Source: Combretum micranthum (taxonomy: Eukaryota; Streptophyta; Magnoliopsida; Myrtales; Combretaceae). From it: a stretch of DNA of 64,000 nt. The notes beneath the pieces were generated by a model. The model saw only the letters and a list, made by a program, of their open reading frames with translations, was not told the DNA's origin and did no database searches. The first letter of the stretch is position 1. Each line of letters starts with the position of its first letter. Below are positions 46,681 to 59,699 of the stretch, piece by piece. The position numbers and the translations under genes were made by a program. The stretch is from positions 1-64,000 of the forward strand of contig JAMXBD010002846.1 in the NCBI GenBank assembly GCA_024138025.1. The letters run 5' to 3'.

Positions 46681-49096
46681 TTAATAGCTGGTATGAAATG
46701 GTTTAACGGATTTAAGATCAAGAACAATCCCAGCAACCGATCCAGCAGCAGCTGCAATGGTGATTACGAGGCAGGCTATGCTTAAGATTTGTAGGCATAT
46801 CCATCTGGTTTTCCACTTTGGTATCTTCTTTTGGACTATGTACATTTCAACTGGGAAATACACTGTCAGAGGCCAAAACCCAAGTGCTCCAAGCAACCCA
46901 ACTATATCATTGAAGAAAGGAAGCATCATTGAGATCACAGTTGTTGTAATCACGAATATGGTCCTCCACACCAATCGAAAGAGATTGAGCTTGTAAGGGC
47001 GGTAAAACGGGATAGGAATGTCGATGTCTTTGGTGATGAATTGTGATTCAGGGTATTTTTCTACAGCCTTTTTTTCAATGAAGGCGAAAAGGGGTTGGCA
47101 GAAGACTTGGTATGCACCAACCAGGTGAACCACTATAGCTGCGTTGGCTATATCGATTAGCCAATATGGATTGTAGAAGCCGAAACCGGTGAGGAGGTTT
47201 CCAGGTGCTAAATCTCCAAAAGCAGCATATCCCATACTACCACAGAGCATGTAGAAGATGGTTGTCACTGCAATACTTATTAGGCTTGCTTTCTTCATTG
47301 TCTTCGATTCGGATGGTGGTGATCTAACCGTGTCCTGATAAAATAAAATATTCTTCAGATGTATAAGTTTAAGCTTTGAATTGAATCGGGTAGTGATTGC
47401 TAAAAAGGTATAATCGATCACCTGAATTTCGATTAGGACGAGGGAGAATGAATAGGCAAAAGCTATATCACCAAGAGCCTGAAAGCTTCTCCATAGCTTT
47501 TGAGTCTCTGTGACAGTTCCAATGCTTATTCCAGTGAGACTTCCGCGGAATTTCCCTGTCTCTGGTAATAGAACAAGCAAATCATGATTTGTCAGAACAG
47601 GACATCCTTGATTAAAGTTTCCACCTAACAAGCATTAAAGAAGAAGCAATTTGCGTAGTGATAGTCATAAGAACTTACCGGCAACTTTAGCAATGCCTAG
47701 GCCGAGTCCAATGGTGGAGTAAGTAAAGGACATAACCGCAGCGACAATCGAAAGCCACCACAGCTGATGAAAATCAGGAATTTGGGAGAAGATAATTTCG
47801 GTGATGCCGAAAGCAATCATGTAAGGATTGCTATTCATATGGCACGGATTTTTTCCATTGCTCTTGTGGAAGCAATTGGACCTCTTAATTGCCCTGTGCA
47901 AATCATATAAGATTAGTCTCGAGTCGAGCTTGTGACCAAATAAGCCACTTTCAGAGAAGTTGTGATGAGAACTTACATCATGCTTATGGATGATGCAATT
48001 GTGTAACCTATGGCTACTCCAAAAAGGTTCATATACTGAACAAGTCCACACATTTTCACTTTGAATCCACCTGAATTACACAAAAATAAAATAACATAGG
48101 AACTTGGAAGATTAACACAACATGATCAATACATTCTGACATTTTGAGGAAATTAAAGTAATGTCTATGTCTATAAAATGATACCAAGATTGGATCTGAC
48201 AGCATCCGTGTAAGTGTAGTTTCTCTTGCCATTGATGGGGTCACCCGTGCGATAAGAAGTAGCCAGAAGGGTTGAAGTATAGTAAGTGACAAGGGAGAAG
48301 AGAAACATGACAGCAGGACCAGCAATCCATCCAAGCTGTGCAGTTGCCCAAGCCAGGGACAGCACTCCGGAACCAATCACGGCTGTTATTATGTGCGCAC
48401 TTGCAGTCCAAACAGTCCCTGTAACAGTTAGCCATCATGATGTTTTTAGTTGATGCTGAACGACAATAATCTTGTAATGGGTTGGGTTCATTTTATTATA
48501 GTCCTTGTTTGACATCCCTTTGATATATTCTTTTGACATCTAATCAAGAAAAATTTTCATGATAGCATGAGCGAATAATTTAATCAATATTCTCACTATT
48601 AAAATAAATATAAAAAATAATATATTAAGTATTATCATAGTGCTATTATAATTTATAAATCTGAATTGTTAAATAACCAATGAAAAATTTTTCATTAAAA
48701 ACATAATAAGACCATTAAATGTATATATTTAAAAAAAAAAAGACACTAACAAAAATGCCAATTTAAATATTTTTCTAATATATAAAAAATATACATATAT
48801 TTTGAAAGTAGCTGAATTTCTATCCAAATTTTACACAACAATCACCAACTAGATTCGGTTTGATTAAAAAGGAAAAATTGAATGATAAAGGTAGTGGCTA
48901 GGCCATATGGTGAGAGTCAATATTTGATTACTAAGGTGGCAACTTGGGACGAGGGAAGGAAAAGGTTGTATAAATTACCAGTTCTCCTAAGACGACCATC
49001 ATCATCATAAATCTTAGAGCCACCTTGCGGATAGACATCAATGGAGACATCAAAAACTTGATTATGAGGATGTTGGTTTTGCATGTTCACACCCAT
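46681..49096 (-). CDS. AAP: Amino acid permease (AAP family), six exons
   Basis: Plasma-membrane proton/amino acid symporter of the plant AAP group (AAAP superfamily), nearest to the AAP2/AAP3/AAP4 branch from memory. Exons on the minus strand: 49096-48979, 48418-48185, 48070-47977, 47893-47679, 47561-47422, 47334-46681. All introns have GT-AG ends and phases agree, giving 1455 bp and 484 residues. Start MGVNMQNQHPHNQ; the family's RRTGTVWTASAHIITAVIGS and GVLSLAWATAQLGWIAGP open the membrane domain; GVAIGYTIASSISMMAIKR, PCHMNSNPYMIAFG, ETGKFRGSLTGISIGTVTET, GDIAFAYSFSLVLIEIQDTV and NNLLTGFGFYNPYW-like segments follow in order; end KPFHTSY. About eleven membrane helices are expected. For exon 5 I chose the acceptor at 47562 because it restores ETGKF; the alternative six bases downstream would drop two residues. 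The gene appears intact. Confidence 0.93.
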
Positions 49097-49117
49097 CTTA
49101 TATAGACCAACAGTTAT

Positions 49118-49306
49118 TTAAGATTTTTGATTCAACAGGGATGACAAGAAGATGAAACTTCCTTCTTGTGAAGTTTGAAAATGGAAGGACGAGCAACTTG
49201 AAATTCTAACTTTGTTATTTGACTCGCTACTCTCAAGGACCCAAGTCTCTAAACTCTTAGGAGGATACTCCAAAGCTGTTAAAAAAGGGTGGTACGGTTG
49301 GTACAT
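49118..49306 (-). CDS. Upstream open frame in the permease leader
   Basis: ATG at 49306-49304 opens a 62-codon frame (MYQPYHPFLTALEYPP at its start) that stops 21 bases before the permease ATG. It lies between the candidate TATA box and the main start, so it is probably in the 5' leader unless an intron removes it. It is unusually long for a chance leader frame. Whether it is translated, or lowers expression of the permease, is not known. Confidence 0.35.
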   Translation of the reverse strand: MYQPYHPFLTALEYPPKSLETWVLESSESNNKVRISSCSSFHFQTSQEGSFIFLSSLLNQKS

Positions 49307-49379
49307 GCAAATACCAACAAGTAAGAACAAAGAGAGATGATGAAGAAGAGGGATACACTAATAGACAGATGCTTAAGGG

Positions 49380-49390
49380 TATATATAAAT
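49380..49390 (-). promoter_or_regulatory. Candidate TATA box of the permease gene
   Basis: On the minus strand the sequence is ATTTATATATA, about 285 bases upstream of the ATG. It would place transcription start near 49350-49355. Confidence 0.4.
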
Positions 49391-49396
49391 ATGAGG

Positions 49397-51013
49397 GTTG
49401 CTCTAAAGTGGGTCTTGATGTCCTGTTCTTGAAATATCATATCACATCATATCATATCATATCATTCCATATCATGTCATTTAGGGGCTTTTATGAATCT
49501 TTCTTTCTATTTATACCATATTTCACATAGTTATTATAGATAATAGGTACCAAATACATCCTGTTTTATTGTTATATATTATAGCATATAGTTTTAGAAA
49601 CCTTTTATCTTTCTAGATTTTGCTTTAAATTAAATTAGTTGTTATAGTTTAAAATTTATATGGTTAACCACACTTTTTCAATTACTTTTGGTGTTGGCTA
49701 ATATTAAATTTATGAAAATAACCTTTGTGCTCTCATCAAATAACTTTTTAAACAATAATTTTAATTACCAATACTTTCACACAACCCTAATAATCCATTG
49801 AATATATATATATATATATGCACTTAATATACACTATTATTATATGTGTAAAAAACTAAAAATATAGAAAATAGTATAATAAAATTTGAAAAATAAAACA
49901 AAAAAATTCAACCAAAATCTACTATCTTTAAAATGCATGGTTTAGGTTTTTGTTATTTAATGATCAAAATCATAATGTTCAAGAAAAAAAGAAAATTAAA
50001 GATAAAACAAATGATTGGAGTTGGAAAGAAATTATTTATTAGAGAAATTGCAAATAACTTCATTGACCGTTAATATAGACGTAAATATTTTGATAAATTT
50101 TTAAATATGACAAAAAACCCTCTTGAATTTTGATAAATTAGCAATATAAAAGGAACATTTTTTTTAGTTCAACAAAGTCAAACTAATATCATTTTCAATT
50201 TTTGAAGGTTTTTCGTCAATTTATCAAAGTGTAAATTACACCATTTGGAAGTTTCGCCGATGTATCCACACTAAGTGAAAATTGAAGAAAATTGTTTGCA
50301 TTTTTTCCTATTTTATGGTTTTAGAGAGGTTTTGTTTTACTACTAACGTAATAATCGCCACATAGAGAAAAAATGCATTATTTAATATAATCTCTCTATG
50401 ATTTGTTTATTTAACTATATATTGGCGTGAGTAACACAAATGTAACATCCGTTTATCTTTATACTTATATAACTAACTATGGATATTAATATCCTTTTTA
50501 TATATCTTATCTGTATTTGTTCTTGATTTGACACTAATAATTTTGCACTCGTAATATGTGTATAAAAATTAAATAAATATAATTTTTGAATCAAATTATG
50601 TATATTTGACGGTTAGAAAATTAGACATGAATGGTATTTAAATTCTTAAACAAAAGAAGAAATATACAGTTGCAAAGTACATCTATATGTATTGGTTTGA
50701 ATTAGCAAAAAGAAAAAAAAATGCTAATTATATTATATTTATTTCATTGTCGCTATGTCAATAACGACGTATATTTTATATAGCAATGTAAACCTTTTAG
50801 TACTACAAAATATTGCTTAGAGCACATATATAAGCACTCTATGTACCATAACATTAAATAAATGAAATAAAATATACACTAGGATAACCATAAATTCACA
50901 TCTCGTTATAATAAATTACAATTATTTTTTGTACAATAGGATTGAATTTTACACAAGAAATCTGCATCTTTTAACCAAATTCCAATAAAATCCTTATAAT
51001 TAAATTATAATAA
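49397..51013. other. Upstream region of the permease gene, intergenic
   Basis: 49431-49482 is an imperfect ATATC repeat in the probable promoter. The rest is very AT-rich, with no coding frame. 51009-51013 (AATAA) is the target duplication of the next solo LTR. Confidence 0.45.
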
Positions 51014-53864
51014 TGAAATGATATAACTTTAATCTTCATTTAATTTTCATGTATATATTTTATTTGTTTTAATTATTGAACTTTATAAGAATGTTAATTG
51101 ATGAGAGTCATGTGTTGTAATATTAATATTGGAGTAGATGATTTGGTATTAGGCAATGTGTTTAAGTTAGTATATCTTGAATGAGATATATGTATATGAA
51201 CAATATAATTAGTGCATGTGTTGAATATGTGTCATTTTGTATGTACGTGTAATGAAATTAATGTTATGGTTTTATATATATTAATGTGTGTATAGTGTAA
51301 TTAATGTTTGTGTCTATCATGAATTAATATGTGTGTGTTATGTTTACAATTATCAAAACAACTTTTGAATTGCTTAAGAAATTGTTGACAGAATTTTTCA
51401 AAGGTTAAGCCTATTTTTCAAGCTCAAATTCAACCCAAATGAACTCCAAATTAAGTCAAATTAAGCTTAAGTCAAATATACCCCTAAAGTCAAACTTAGC
51501 CTCAAATTTGATTAATTAGAGTCTCTTTTTGGCAGCCCATATTTTCATAGGAATTTTCCCTCTTTTCTTTTCATCCTCTTTTCCTTTTTCTTCAAGCCAT
51601 AAGCCTTAAACCAAAAATCAAAATCAAGCTCTTAGATTCAACAATCTCACCAAGCCAAAGCCTCTTCATGTAACTTAATGCAAGTATAATCTCTTTATTT
51701 TATTTCCTTTCTTGTATTTTAGATGTAAAACCTATGGTAGGATGAGTTAATGTCATTTGAGTTGATTGGTTTTATACATTGATATATGTTAGGTTGTGTT
51801 TTGTTATTGTGTGAACTTGGTTAAATGTCATAGAAGTTGTGAGAAGTGTTGGTGAGTAGTGAAGTTAAGTTGAGTAATTGAAGTTGAAGTGAAGTGTAGG
51901 AGATTTGATGCGAATGAAGTAGTTTGTTGTTTGTTATGAAGTTCAAAGTTGCTAGGATTGGTTAATGTGGATAGAAGATAGTGTATGAAGTTAAATATGT
52001 GTTTGAAGAAGGATTAAAAGTATTATATGTTACATTTTTTGAAGTGTAAAATAAGGGAAGTAAAACATTTTCGAATAGGTCTATTTTTGAGTGTATGCCG
52101 GCATCTGGTACTTCAACGCCGCCGGCGTAGAGGCGGTGTTGAATGTGATCAAAACCAATTTTTCTAAAGCCACTTAAAATGCTGTCGGCTTTTGTAAGGA
52201 AATTTGCTAGTGTTTATTTTTCAAAGCGTACGTTGGCCATTAGGGTTCCAACGTCGCGGCATAGAGGTAGTGTTGAATGCGAATAGAATCAAAATTTTTA
52301 ATGCTGGGCTTAACGCCGCTGGCTTATATTTTCAATGCTGCCGGCGTTTACCTCAATTTTACCTGGGTAAATAGGCCGCGTATCCCCTTAGTTTTACAAA
52401 TTTAATCTTCTTCAATTGTCATTCTTTACTTCATATATGATCTTCTACTGAACCTATAAGCTATATAAACATGTTTTGAGTATGAATTAAATGATAAAAC
52501 TATATTTTAAGTTCAATGAATTTTCTTGTATAGCTAACTTAGGATTGTGTTATATATATATAAAATATATATATTCTATGTTCGATTATTGATTTGTTTT
52601 TATATTTCTAATTTCAGTTAAAGGTTCCTCAGTTATTTCCCCTTCGAGTGAATGTAGTAATAGACTATTGGGTACAGTACACAGTGACTTGCTTGAATGT
52701 TTGTTAGGATATGCATACTTTGATTTGACTTAAATTCAAGACGGCTTAAGTTTTACATGAATTGATTGTGTTTTTTCGCCTTTAAATCCGGTCCGAGGAG
52801 TGGCAACCATGTCATGATGCAATGATATATTAGAATAGGTGCTTAGGCCACTTGTCATGATGCAATGACTTCATACCATGATGCAATGACTTCATACCAT
52901 GATGCAATGGTAAACCATGATACAATGGTGACTTCTTTTTAAATGGCTCGGCAGGTAATTGATAAAGAATGTAGTAATGGTATAACATTTACTTATCTTA
53001 AAGGGAAATAATATAGTTTAATTCAATGTTTATGGGAACACGTGAATTATTTTATATTATGGATTAAGTTAAGTAAAGTTGAGTAACGGCTATGAACCCT
53101 AAACGAGATTAATTTTTCTTTGTAAAGCTATCTAGGAGATATAGGTATTCGGGCTACCTATATCAACCCCTTAAGCATCGAGAGCGTTACTCAGGACCCT
53201 AGATTTCCCTAGATTGTCTTGGAGTCTGAGTATTCCAATGTTGATTTGTTTAATAAATATTAAAGAAAGATAAAATGAGATGTTGAGTTGTTGCATTAAT
53301 TTAAGTTTGCTTACCATTTCGCCTTTGGTTTTGTTGCTGTGTACTGAGCCTTTGGCTCACTATTATTACTTTTCAGGTGATGACGATGACTGTTATGATG
53401 ATTTGGGATATGGGACTAACTGGGAGAAATTCTTGGACAAATGGGACGAGTAGGATTCCGAGAGACAAGCGGTTAAGGAAGAAGTTTAGAGGAAAGATGT
53501 TTTAGAAACTTAAATGTATTTTGTATAGAAGGCTTGTTAGTTAAGCTTTGTATTGTATAAAGAGATCTTAAAGTTTATTTTCTTATTAGGGTTAAACAAG
53601 GTGAAATCCCTTTTTTTGTGTCATAAGAATGACACAAGCTTTTGTAACCTTTTGTTTTAATGTAAATATGTAAGATTGCTCTTGTAAGCAATCTTGTTTT
53701 TAAAAGTTTTTTTTATTAATAAAGAAGAAGGTATAGTGGTATTAAACAAACAATCAACATAAACAAGTAGTTTTAGGACAACCCTACATATCATATGAAA
53801 ATATTATATGTGGTTGGGGACTTGACTCGTTTAATTTTAGGATTAAATAAGTCGGGTCTTTACA
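51014..53864 (+). mobile_element. Solo LTR, family A, copy A
   Basis: 2851 bp, TGAAATGATATAAC to GGGTCTTTACA, with a perfect duplication AATAA at 51009-51013 and 53865-53869. Opposite in orientation to 33357-36027. It holds a GCCGGC-rich block (52097-52345), five ATGATGCAATG units (52811-52932), the hairpin TGAGCC-TTT-GGCTCA (53345-53359) and the best-preserved acidic short frame (53379-53453). Confidence 0.85.
53379..53453 (+). other. Acidic short frame conserved in family-A LTRs (copy A)
   Basis: After TTACTTTTCAG comes DDDDC, then YDDLGYGTNWEKFLDKWDE and a TAG stop. It has no own ATG. The copy at 33736-33813 differs in many bases but keeps the frame, the key residues and the stop, which suggests selection while the family was active. 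Confidence 0.5.
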
Positions 53865-53869
53865 AATAA

Positions 53870-55163
53870 AATTTAGGAAAATTTTATGTTCCATCGTATT
53901 TTTAATGATTCCATCCCAATGGCCTAAGTTCGTACTCAATCATGATCACATCACTGGTATACTTAATGTATTACTTACTACATTTATTTTAGTGAACAAA
54001 TGATTGAGTGAACAGTCCATAGCATTGGCAATTTATGTTATCATCTCGTATCCATATCTAAATGGTTTCGTATCTGAAAAGGCTTAACCCATAAACCAAC
54101 TCATTTATTAATCATGTATGGAAACCTAAACCCATGACCCAACTCGTTTATACTGTATCCCACATCTCGTCTCAACCCTTTATTAATTGATAAAACATGT
54201 GTTGTGTAGTATATGGTAGGGAAATATTTAAATATGATGGTCCATTTATTTAAACACAACATATTGATCTTATATACATATATATATATATATGCTATAA
54301 ATATTTGTTATATGCTCCAACACACCCCCTTTAAGAATCTTTATAACCTAATACATCTTATAATATGTGAATGTTTTATCTGTACTTATAATTGTTATAA
54401 ATATTTGGTTATATATTATATAGGATATATAATGCATATATATTTGTATATACTATATATATAGCAAATAAATCAATTGTATATTGATATTTAAATTATA
54501 TAAATATAAGTCTTATTTGTTAAATGAGATCTATATTTTGTATATGCATATGTATATGTTCTATACATCATTTATAATATGTGATACATATATATAATTT
54601 TTTCATGTATGAATAGTTTTGTCATTTTTAATTTAGTTAAAGATAATAATATTTTATTTTAACAAAATAAGCATAAAAAATAATATTGATATATTTTAAT
54701 ATGTGTTTCACAGGTTGAAAATGGGTTTGGGTCCTGAACCCAAACCTGAACACATTTAAATTCGTGTCATTTACGAACTTGAGTCATTTATTAGTCATAT
54801 CGGCTTTTACTTATCCAAACCCTTTTATTATCGTATCGTGTCATGCCATGTATGGATTCACCAGTTGCATCTTAAATTTCCAGCTCAACTCCTCGATGGA
54901 ATCACAGAAGTTTCCCAAAATTTAATATAATAATCAAAGCATATATAAATAATTTTAAAGGATGAATGCTATGTGGCGTTCAAAACTTTCCATTTTATTA
55001 CAATCGTTTGTTTGGGTGTCATAGGGAGGAAATATAATAAAATGGGCTAGAAATTTTTATTCCTAGTAAAATTTATATTTCCTCTATAAAGGAATAGCTA
55101 AAATTACTTGTAGGATGATTTCCATTTTTCATCCCTCCTTTATTCCCTTTAGAGGTTAGCAGG
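53870..55163. other. Intergenic, possible hAT-like and MITE debris
   Basis: 54050-54850 contains AACCCAAACCC/GGGTTTGGG-type motifs at both sides of an AT-rich core, like a decayed hAT-like element, but termini could not be set. 55010-55160 has GGAGGAAATA and a partly complementary ATCCCTCCTTTATTCCC stretch, possibly a small MITE. No gene. Confidence 0.35.
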
Positions 55164-55636
55164 TATAAGGCGTCTTGGTTTGAGAGTTGAGAGTTGAGAG
55201 TTAAGAGTTGAGAGCTTGGTGGGAGTATTCAACATGGGCATATAGTGTTGTGAGTGGCATCAGAAAGGTAGTTTGTTCATGGTGTGGGTTAATTCTAAAG
55301 ATGGGTTTAGCCTCCTGTAAGCAAACTAGTTGGGACCTAATGTCGCTCTCCTGATGGAGCCACAACATAGTTAAGCCTTTAAACTTATGGAGGACTTTGG
55401 CAAAGCCAAAAGGATACTCCTAACAACGTTAACGGACTTAAAACAAACTTAGATAAATCAAGGAAGATAAGATTGGCTCACCATCCAAAATAACAACAAA
55501 CGATGATATGATGGATGGTTAAGCACTACATAGGTACTATAAGAGGGGAGAGCCTTTCGTCCTATGATAATTGGTATCAGAGCAAAAGTTTGCAGCTATA
55601 TCAGATAGCTTAAATGCTCCTCAGAGTACTTAGTGA

Positions 55637-56504
55637 TAGGGTTGGCAAACAAACCAACTGAATCGAACTAATCTAAATAAAAAAATAAATGGTTTGGTTT
55701 AAAAGTCTTCCAATCCGAACCAATTCGCAAATTTTTTGTTTGGTTTGGAAGGTAAATCAAACCAATTCATAAGCCCGAACTAGACCGTTCTAGAAAAATA
55801 TGATAATATTTTACTATATGTTCATATGATTTCATTTAATATTTAATATTTAGTTAATATTGATTAAAATAAACTTGTTCATTTTTAATTTTTTTATATG
55901 TATTTTTTTTGTTGATGAACTAGTGTTTTCTTTAATAGCTTTCAATTTTATAAAGTATTAAATTTATTTATTCATTTATAAACTCTTATTATATATTAAC
56001 TGTTTAATATATTTTGTTAGCTGATCATTTTATTTGTTGATAGATGATTTTTTATTTTAGCTAAATTTATTGGTAGATAACTAATTTGATGGTTCTATTA
56101 AAAATTATAAATTATGACTTACTATGTATTGGTCGATGAATATATTTTATTGATGAATAACTTATTTTATAGAGAACTATAGATTAAAATTATGATGAAT
56201 TAATGAAGTATCTTATCATAATTTATGATATAAACTTTGTAAAATGATATAGATATTTAAGTATCTATATAAAAGTTAAAAAACCATATTAAGGAAAATT
56301 TTTAGTTAGAATTTTGATTTAATCCATAATCCAAACTGAACCAAACCCTTATTTAATGATTTGAAAAATTTATAATCCAATCCAAACCGTTGCTTAATGG
56401 TTTGGTTTGGTTCGGATAGAGAAAAAAAACCATAAATTAATGTTTGGTTTGGTTTGGTTTGGTTTCAGGAAAAACCTAACCAAACTGATTCGTACCTACC
56501 CTTA
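55637..56504. mobile_element. Non-autonomous hAT-like element, copy 3
   Basis: 868 bp from TAGGGTTGGCAAAC to GTACCTACCCTTA, with a perfect 8-bp duplication CTTAGTGA at 55629-55636 and 56505-56512. Same orientation as copy 1 and the same internal order, with AACCAAACC-type subterminal clusters. No transposase. Confidence 0.85.
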
Positions 56505-56843
56505 CTTAGTGAGTTGGTAGTTCTTATTGTCGATGTAATTCGTGTGGGTGAAGCTCAAGCGGAGCGACTACTAGAGGGAAGACATTGTTGCTAAAGGATA
56601 GTTATGTTGCAAGTTGGTGTTGAAGTAAGAAATTGTGCTAAACCTATCATGGAGGAACTCAACAAGAAGCAATATCAGAGGATGAAGGTCATGGTGAGGG
56701 CAAGAGGAAAACCTATGAAAGCCTAAAGTCCTTGTAGGATAATCTTGGGTGTGTTGACAATGGATGTGGAGTAGAGTTGCTCTTGAAGGAGTGGGTATTG
56801 GCAGCATGAGAGCTTCATCAATTTAAGTGGGAGAGAATGTCAT

Positions 56844-59699
56844 TGTAAACCCCTAACTTTTTTTTTTTATTTTAAGTTTAGAGTTTGAGAAATAAAAAAA
56901 AAAAATCAAAGAAGTGATAGTATATATATTTTTTTATTGAATGCTTTGATTGTTAGATTTAAGTGTGTTGATATGTATGAAATTAAATAAATAAGAAAAA
57001 GAACTCAAAATTTCATTCAAATCATTTTAAAGTTGTCTGTTAGTTTAAGTAATTTATAAATTTCCATTAGATGAGTTTTAAAAGATCTAATAATTTAAGT
57101 AACTCATTTCAAGTGGTATATCAATAATTTTACTTCTAAACTTCTTTAGAAAATTAGATTTCAAAAATTCAATTTCTAAATTATAAAGCTTTCCTATATA
57201 GTTTTCTATAAGAAAATTTCTTTTTAAATATAATTTATAACCAAAATTATTTAAACTTTGTGTTGATTTCCATTATAAAGTATATTGATGTTTTAATTAA
57301 AAAAATTAAGTTGATTTTGCTGCACTTTTTGGCCTCAATTCCACCAAAGTTATCATGCACACACACACCACACACACACACACACACTACATCCCTCTTG
57401 CAAATGCCTAAATGTCAACAAATAATATCTGTTTACAAAAAACAGAATTAATCAAATTTGGGCAAAAAATCTCTCTCCTTTCTTGCATTAGACGTGAACA
57501 ACACACACACACATACACTTCCTTTTTCTTCTTCTTTTCTCTTTCAAAAATTCTTCAAGAACTCAAGTACCTTCCATCTACATACCAAGATTAGCTTAAG
57601 GTAAGTTAAAGTTCTTCATTTCTTGTTAATTTTGTTGAATTTGGGTAGTTGAAGTTTATGTTGGTGATGAGTTTTGATGGTTGAAAGGTTGATGGTGAGT
57701 TTAATGTTGAATAAATGAAATTGAGAGAATGATATTGGTAGTTTAAGATTAGGCTTAAGGAGTTATTGCTCTTTTGTTAGTTAAATGGGGTTGATGTTGT
57801 GTGCAGTTGATGGGGAGTTTAGGTTTTTTGTATAAAGGTCATGTGAAGTTGTTGGAAGGGTATATGATACATGTTGTGAGTGATGGAGTGTGTTTGATGA
57901 AGTTAAATATCAAAACATGTGTTTAGAAAGTGAAATTTCCGAAGTTGAAAACTTTGTGTGCAAGGGAGGATGTGCATGGGCTTGCACGAGCTTGTGCAGA
58001 AGGTGTTGGGGTTGGAATTTCGCTTATGAACACTTTTCTTGGGTCTACATGGGTATGTGCACGGCATGTAGAAACCCATGCTCAGTATTGTAGAGGGAAA
58101 AAAATTTGATTTTGGATGTTTTTATGAGGTCGGTCCTGCAGACGGGTTCATGTTTCATAAATTGACCGTACCTTTTTTGTTCAAACTCAGATTAGGATTA
58201 TTCAAAAGGCTATAGAAAACTTAAAAAAAGCTCTATAACTTTTATGTTATAAGTTTTGAGAGACTCCCAAAATATTAAAGCTTAAAATTTGATTTTTTTT
58301 TTTTTCAGATAGTATCATGCTCAAATCAAGTTAAATACCCGTTTTATTACTTATGTGAAGATAGTTTAGCTTAGTATTTTATAATTTCTTAAAGATTAAA
58401 GAACTAGGATTATAATAACATAAGTTTAAAATACTTAAGTGTTAATAGAAGTCCTACCTAGACTCTTGCTTAGTAAATTTTGTTTGTTATTTTATAGAAT
58501 CTTTTGACCATGACTTGGACTTTTTTGCTTATTATTACGAGGGTTAGCTATCATGCACGGGTGAGTAATCAGATCTTTTCACTTTGATTGTGCTTGTAAT
58601 ATAGAATATGAACATTTTCTTAATGTAATGAAATCATCAAAATGCATGGAGAATTGTGAGCTTTGCTTGATGTATGTTCATGAGTGAGTAATAAACACTT
58701 ATATTCAAAATGATAACTTTATTGGTTGATAACAGTTGTGTAATTTGGATTGATGAGTGTTTAAATTGAGATGATCATTGGACCTTAAACTCAAAGCGAC
58801 ATGCATGGCATAACATTATAATTGCATTAGCATGGTATTTCATGTCACGTGTTAATATTTTGATTCTGTGATAATACTTTTTGAGTTGAGTGAATCTAGC
58901 TAAGGTTACCATAGGGCTGTCAGCTTCACAGGAATTAAGTAGGCTTCGAAGAAGGTCGCTTGTGTTGGAGTTGGCTATAGAGTATTAATACTTAGTGGAA
59001 TTTCCAAGTTTTAAAGGATGTGGAGAGTATATGTTATAACTATTTATAAATAGTAAATGATTTGAAAAGAGTTCTCCTTCTTTAGTTTTGGAATTTTCAT
59101 AGGCATGGATTACTTAATTAATCTTTAAACCCTTAGGAGGGCGTAAATCCTCATAGGTTTGGATTCGGTTATCCAAACCATGTTTGCTACATATATTTGA
59201 TTGATGCATTGCATATGCTTTCTAATTAACCATGATCTAATATCAATCAACTGTGTTAAGATTTTTATTACTCACTGAGCTTTTCAATGCTCATGCTCCT
59301 TTAGATTGTTGCTTTACAGGATTTTAAGTAGGATAACCGAGACCAAGGCTGGTCTGGGGGTTAGGGTAGAAAAGGATCTTATGTATTCATTTTTGGCAAG
59401 GAAGACTTTGATATGTAATAGAGACCTAGTTTGTGTTTTAATAGTTTAAGTTATGTTTTATTTATTTTCTTGTAAGTTCTATATGAAAATATTCAGGTGA
59501 AGTCCTTGAAGTCCATGGATGTAATATTTGAATGATGACCTAGTCCTTGTAATTTTGTTATCTTGGCTAATGACATATATATGTACAATATCTTTCTAAC
59601 TCTAATCAACTTTCAATCCTATTTTACATGTTCACTTTATATAGGGCATGTTAGCTATAAAATACTATTATGACTAGGATACCTTGTTGGGGTGTGATA
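56844..59699 (+). mobile_element. Solo LTR, family B, copy 2
   Basis: 2856 bp, TGTAAACCCCTAAC to TTGGGGTGTGATA (CA end mutated to TA). Flanks GTCAT and ATCAC would both derive from GTCAC by one transition each. It lies at the very start of the 3' LTR of the small element around it. It contains AC microsatellites (57357-57388 and 57499-57520) and, near 59265-59320, an ACTCACTGAGC...GCTCA hairpin followed by a TTTACAG acceptor-like site. Confidence 0.65.

Noticed and set aside
54050..54850. hAT-like motif cluster around an AT-rich core
   Set aside because: Termini and 8-bp duplication could not be found.
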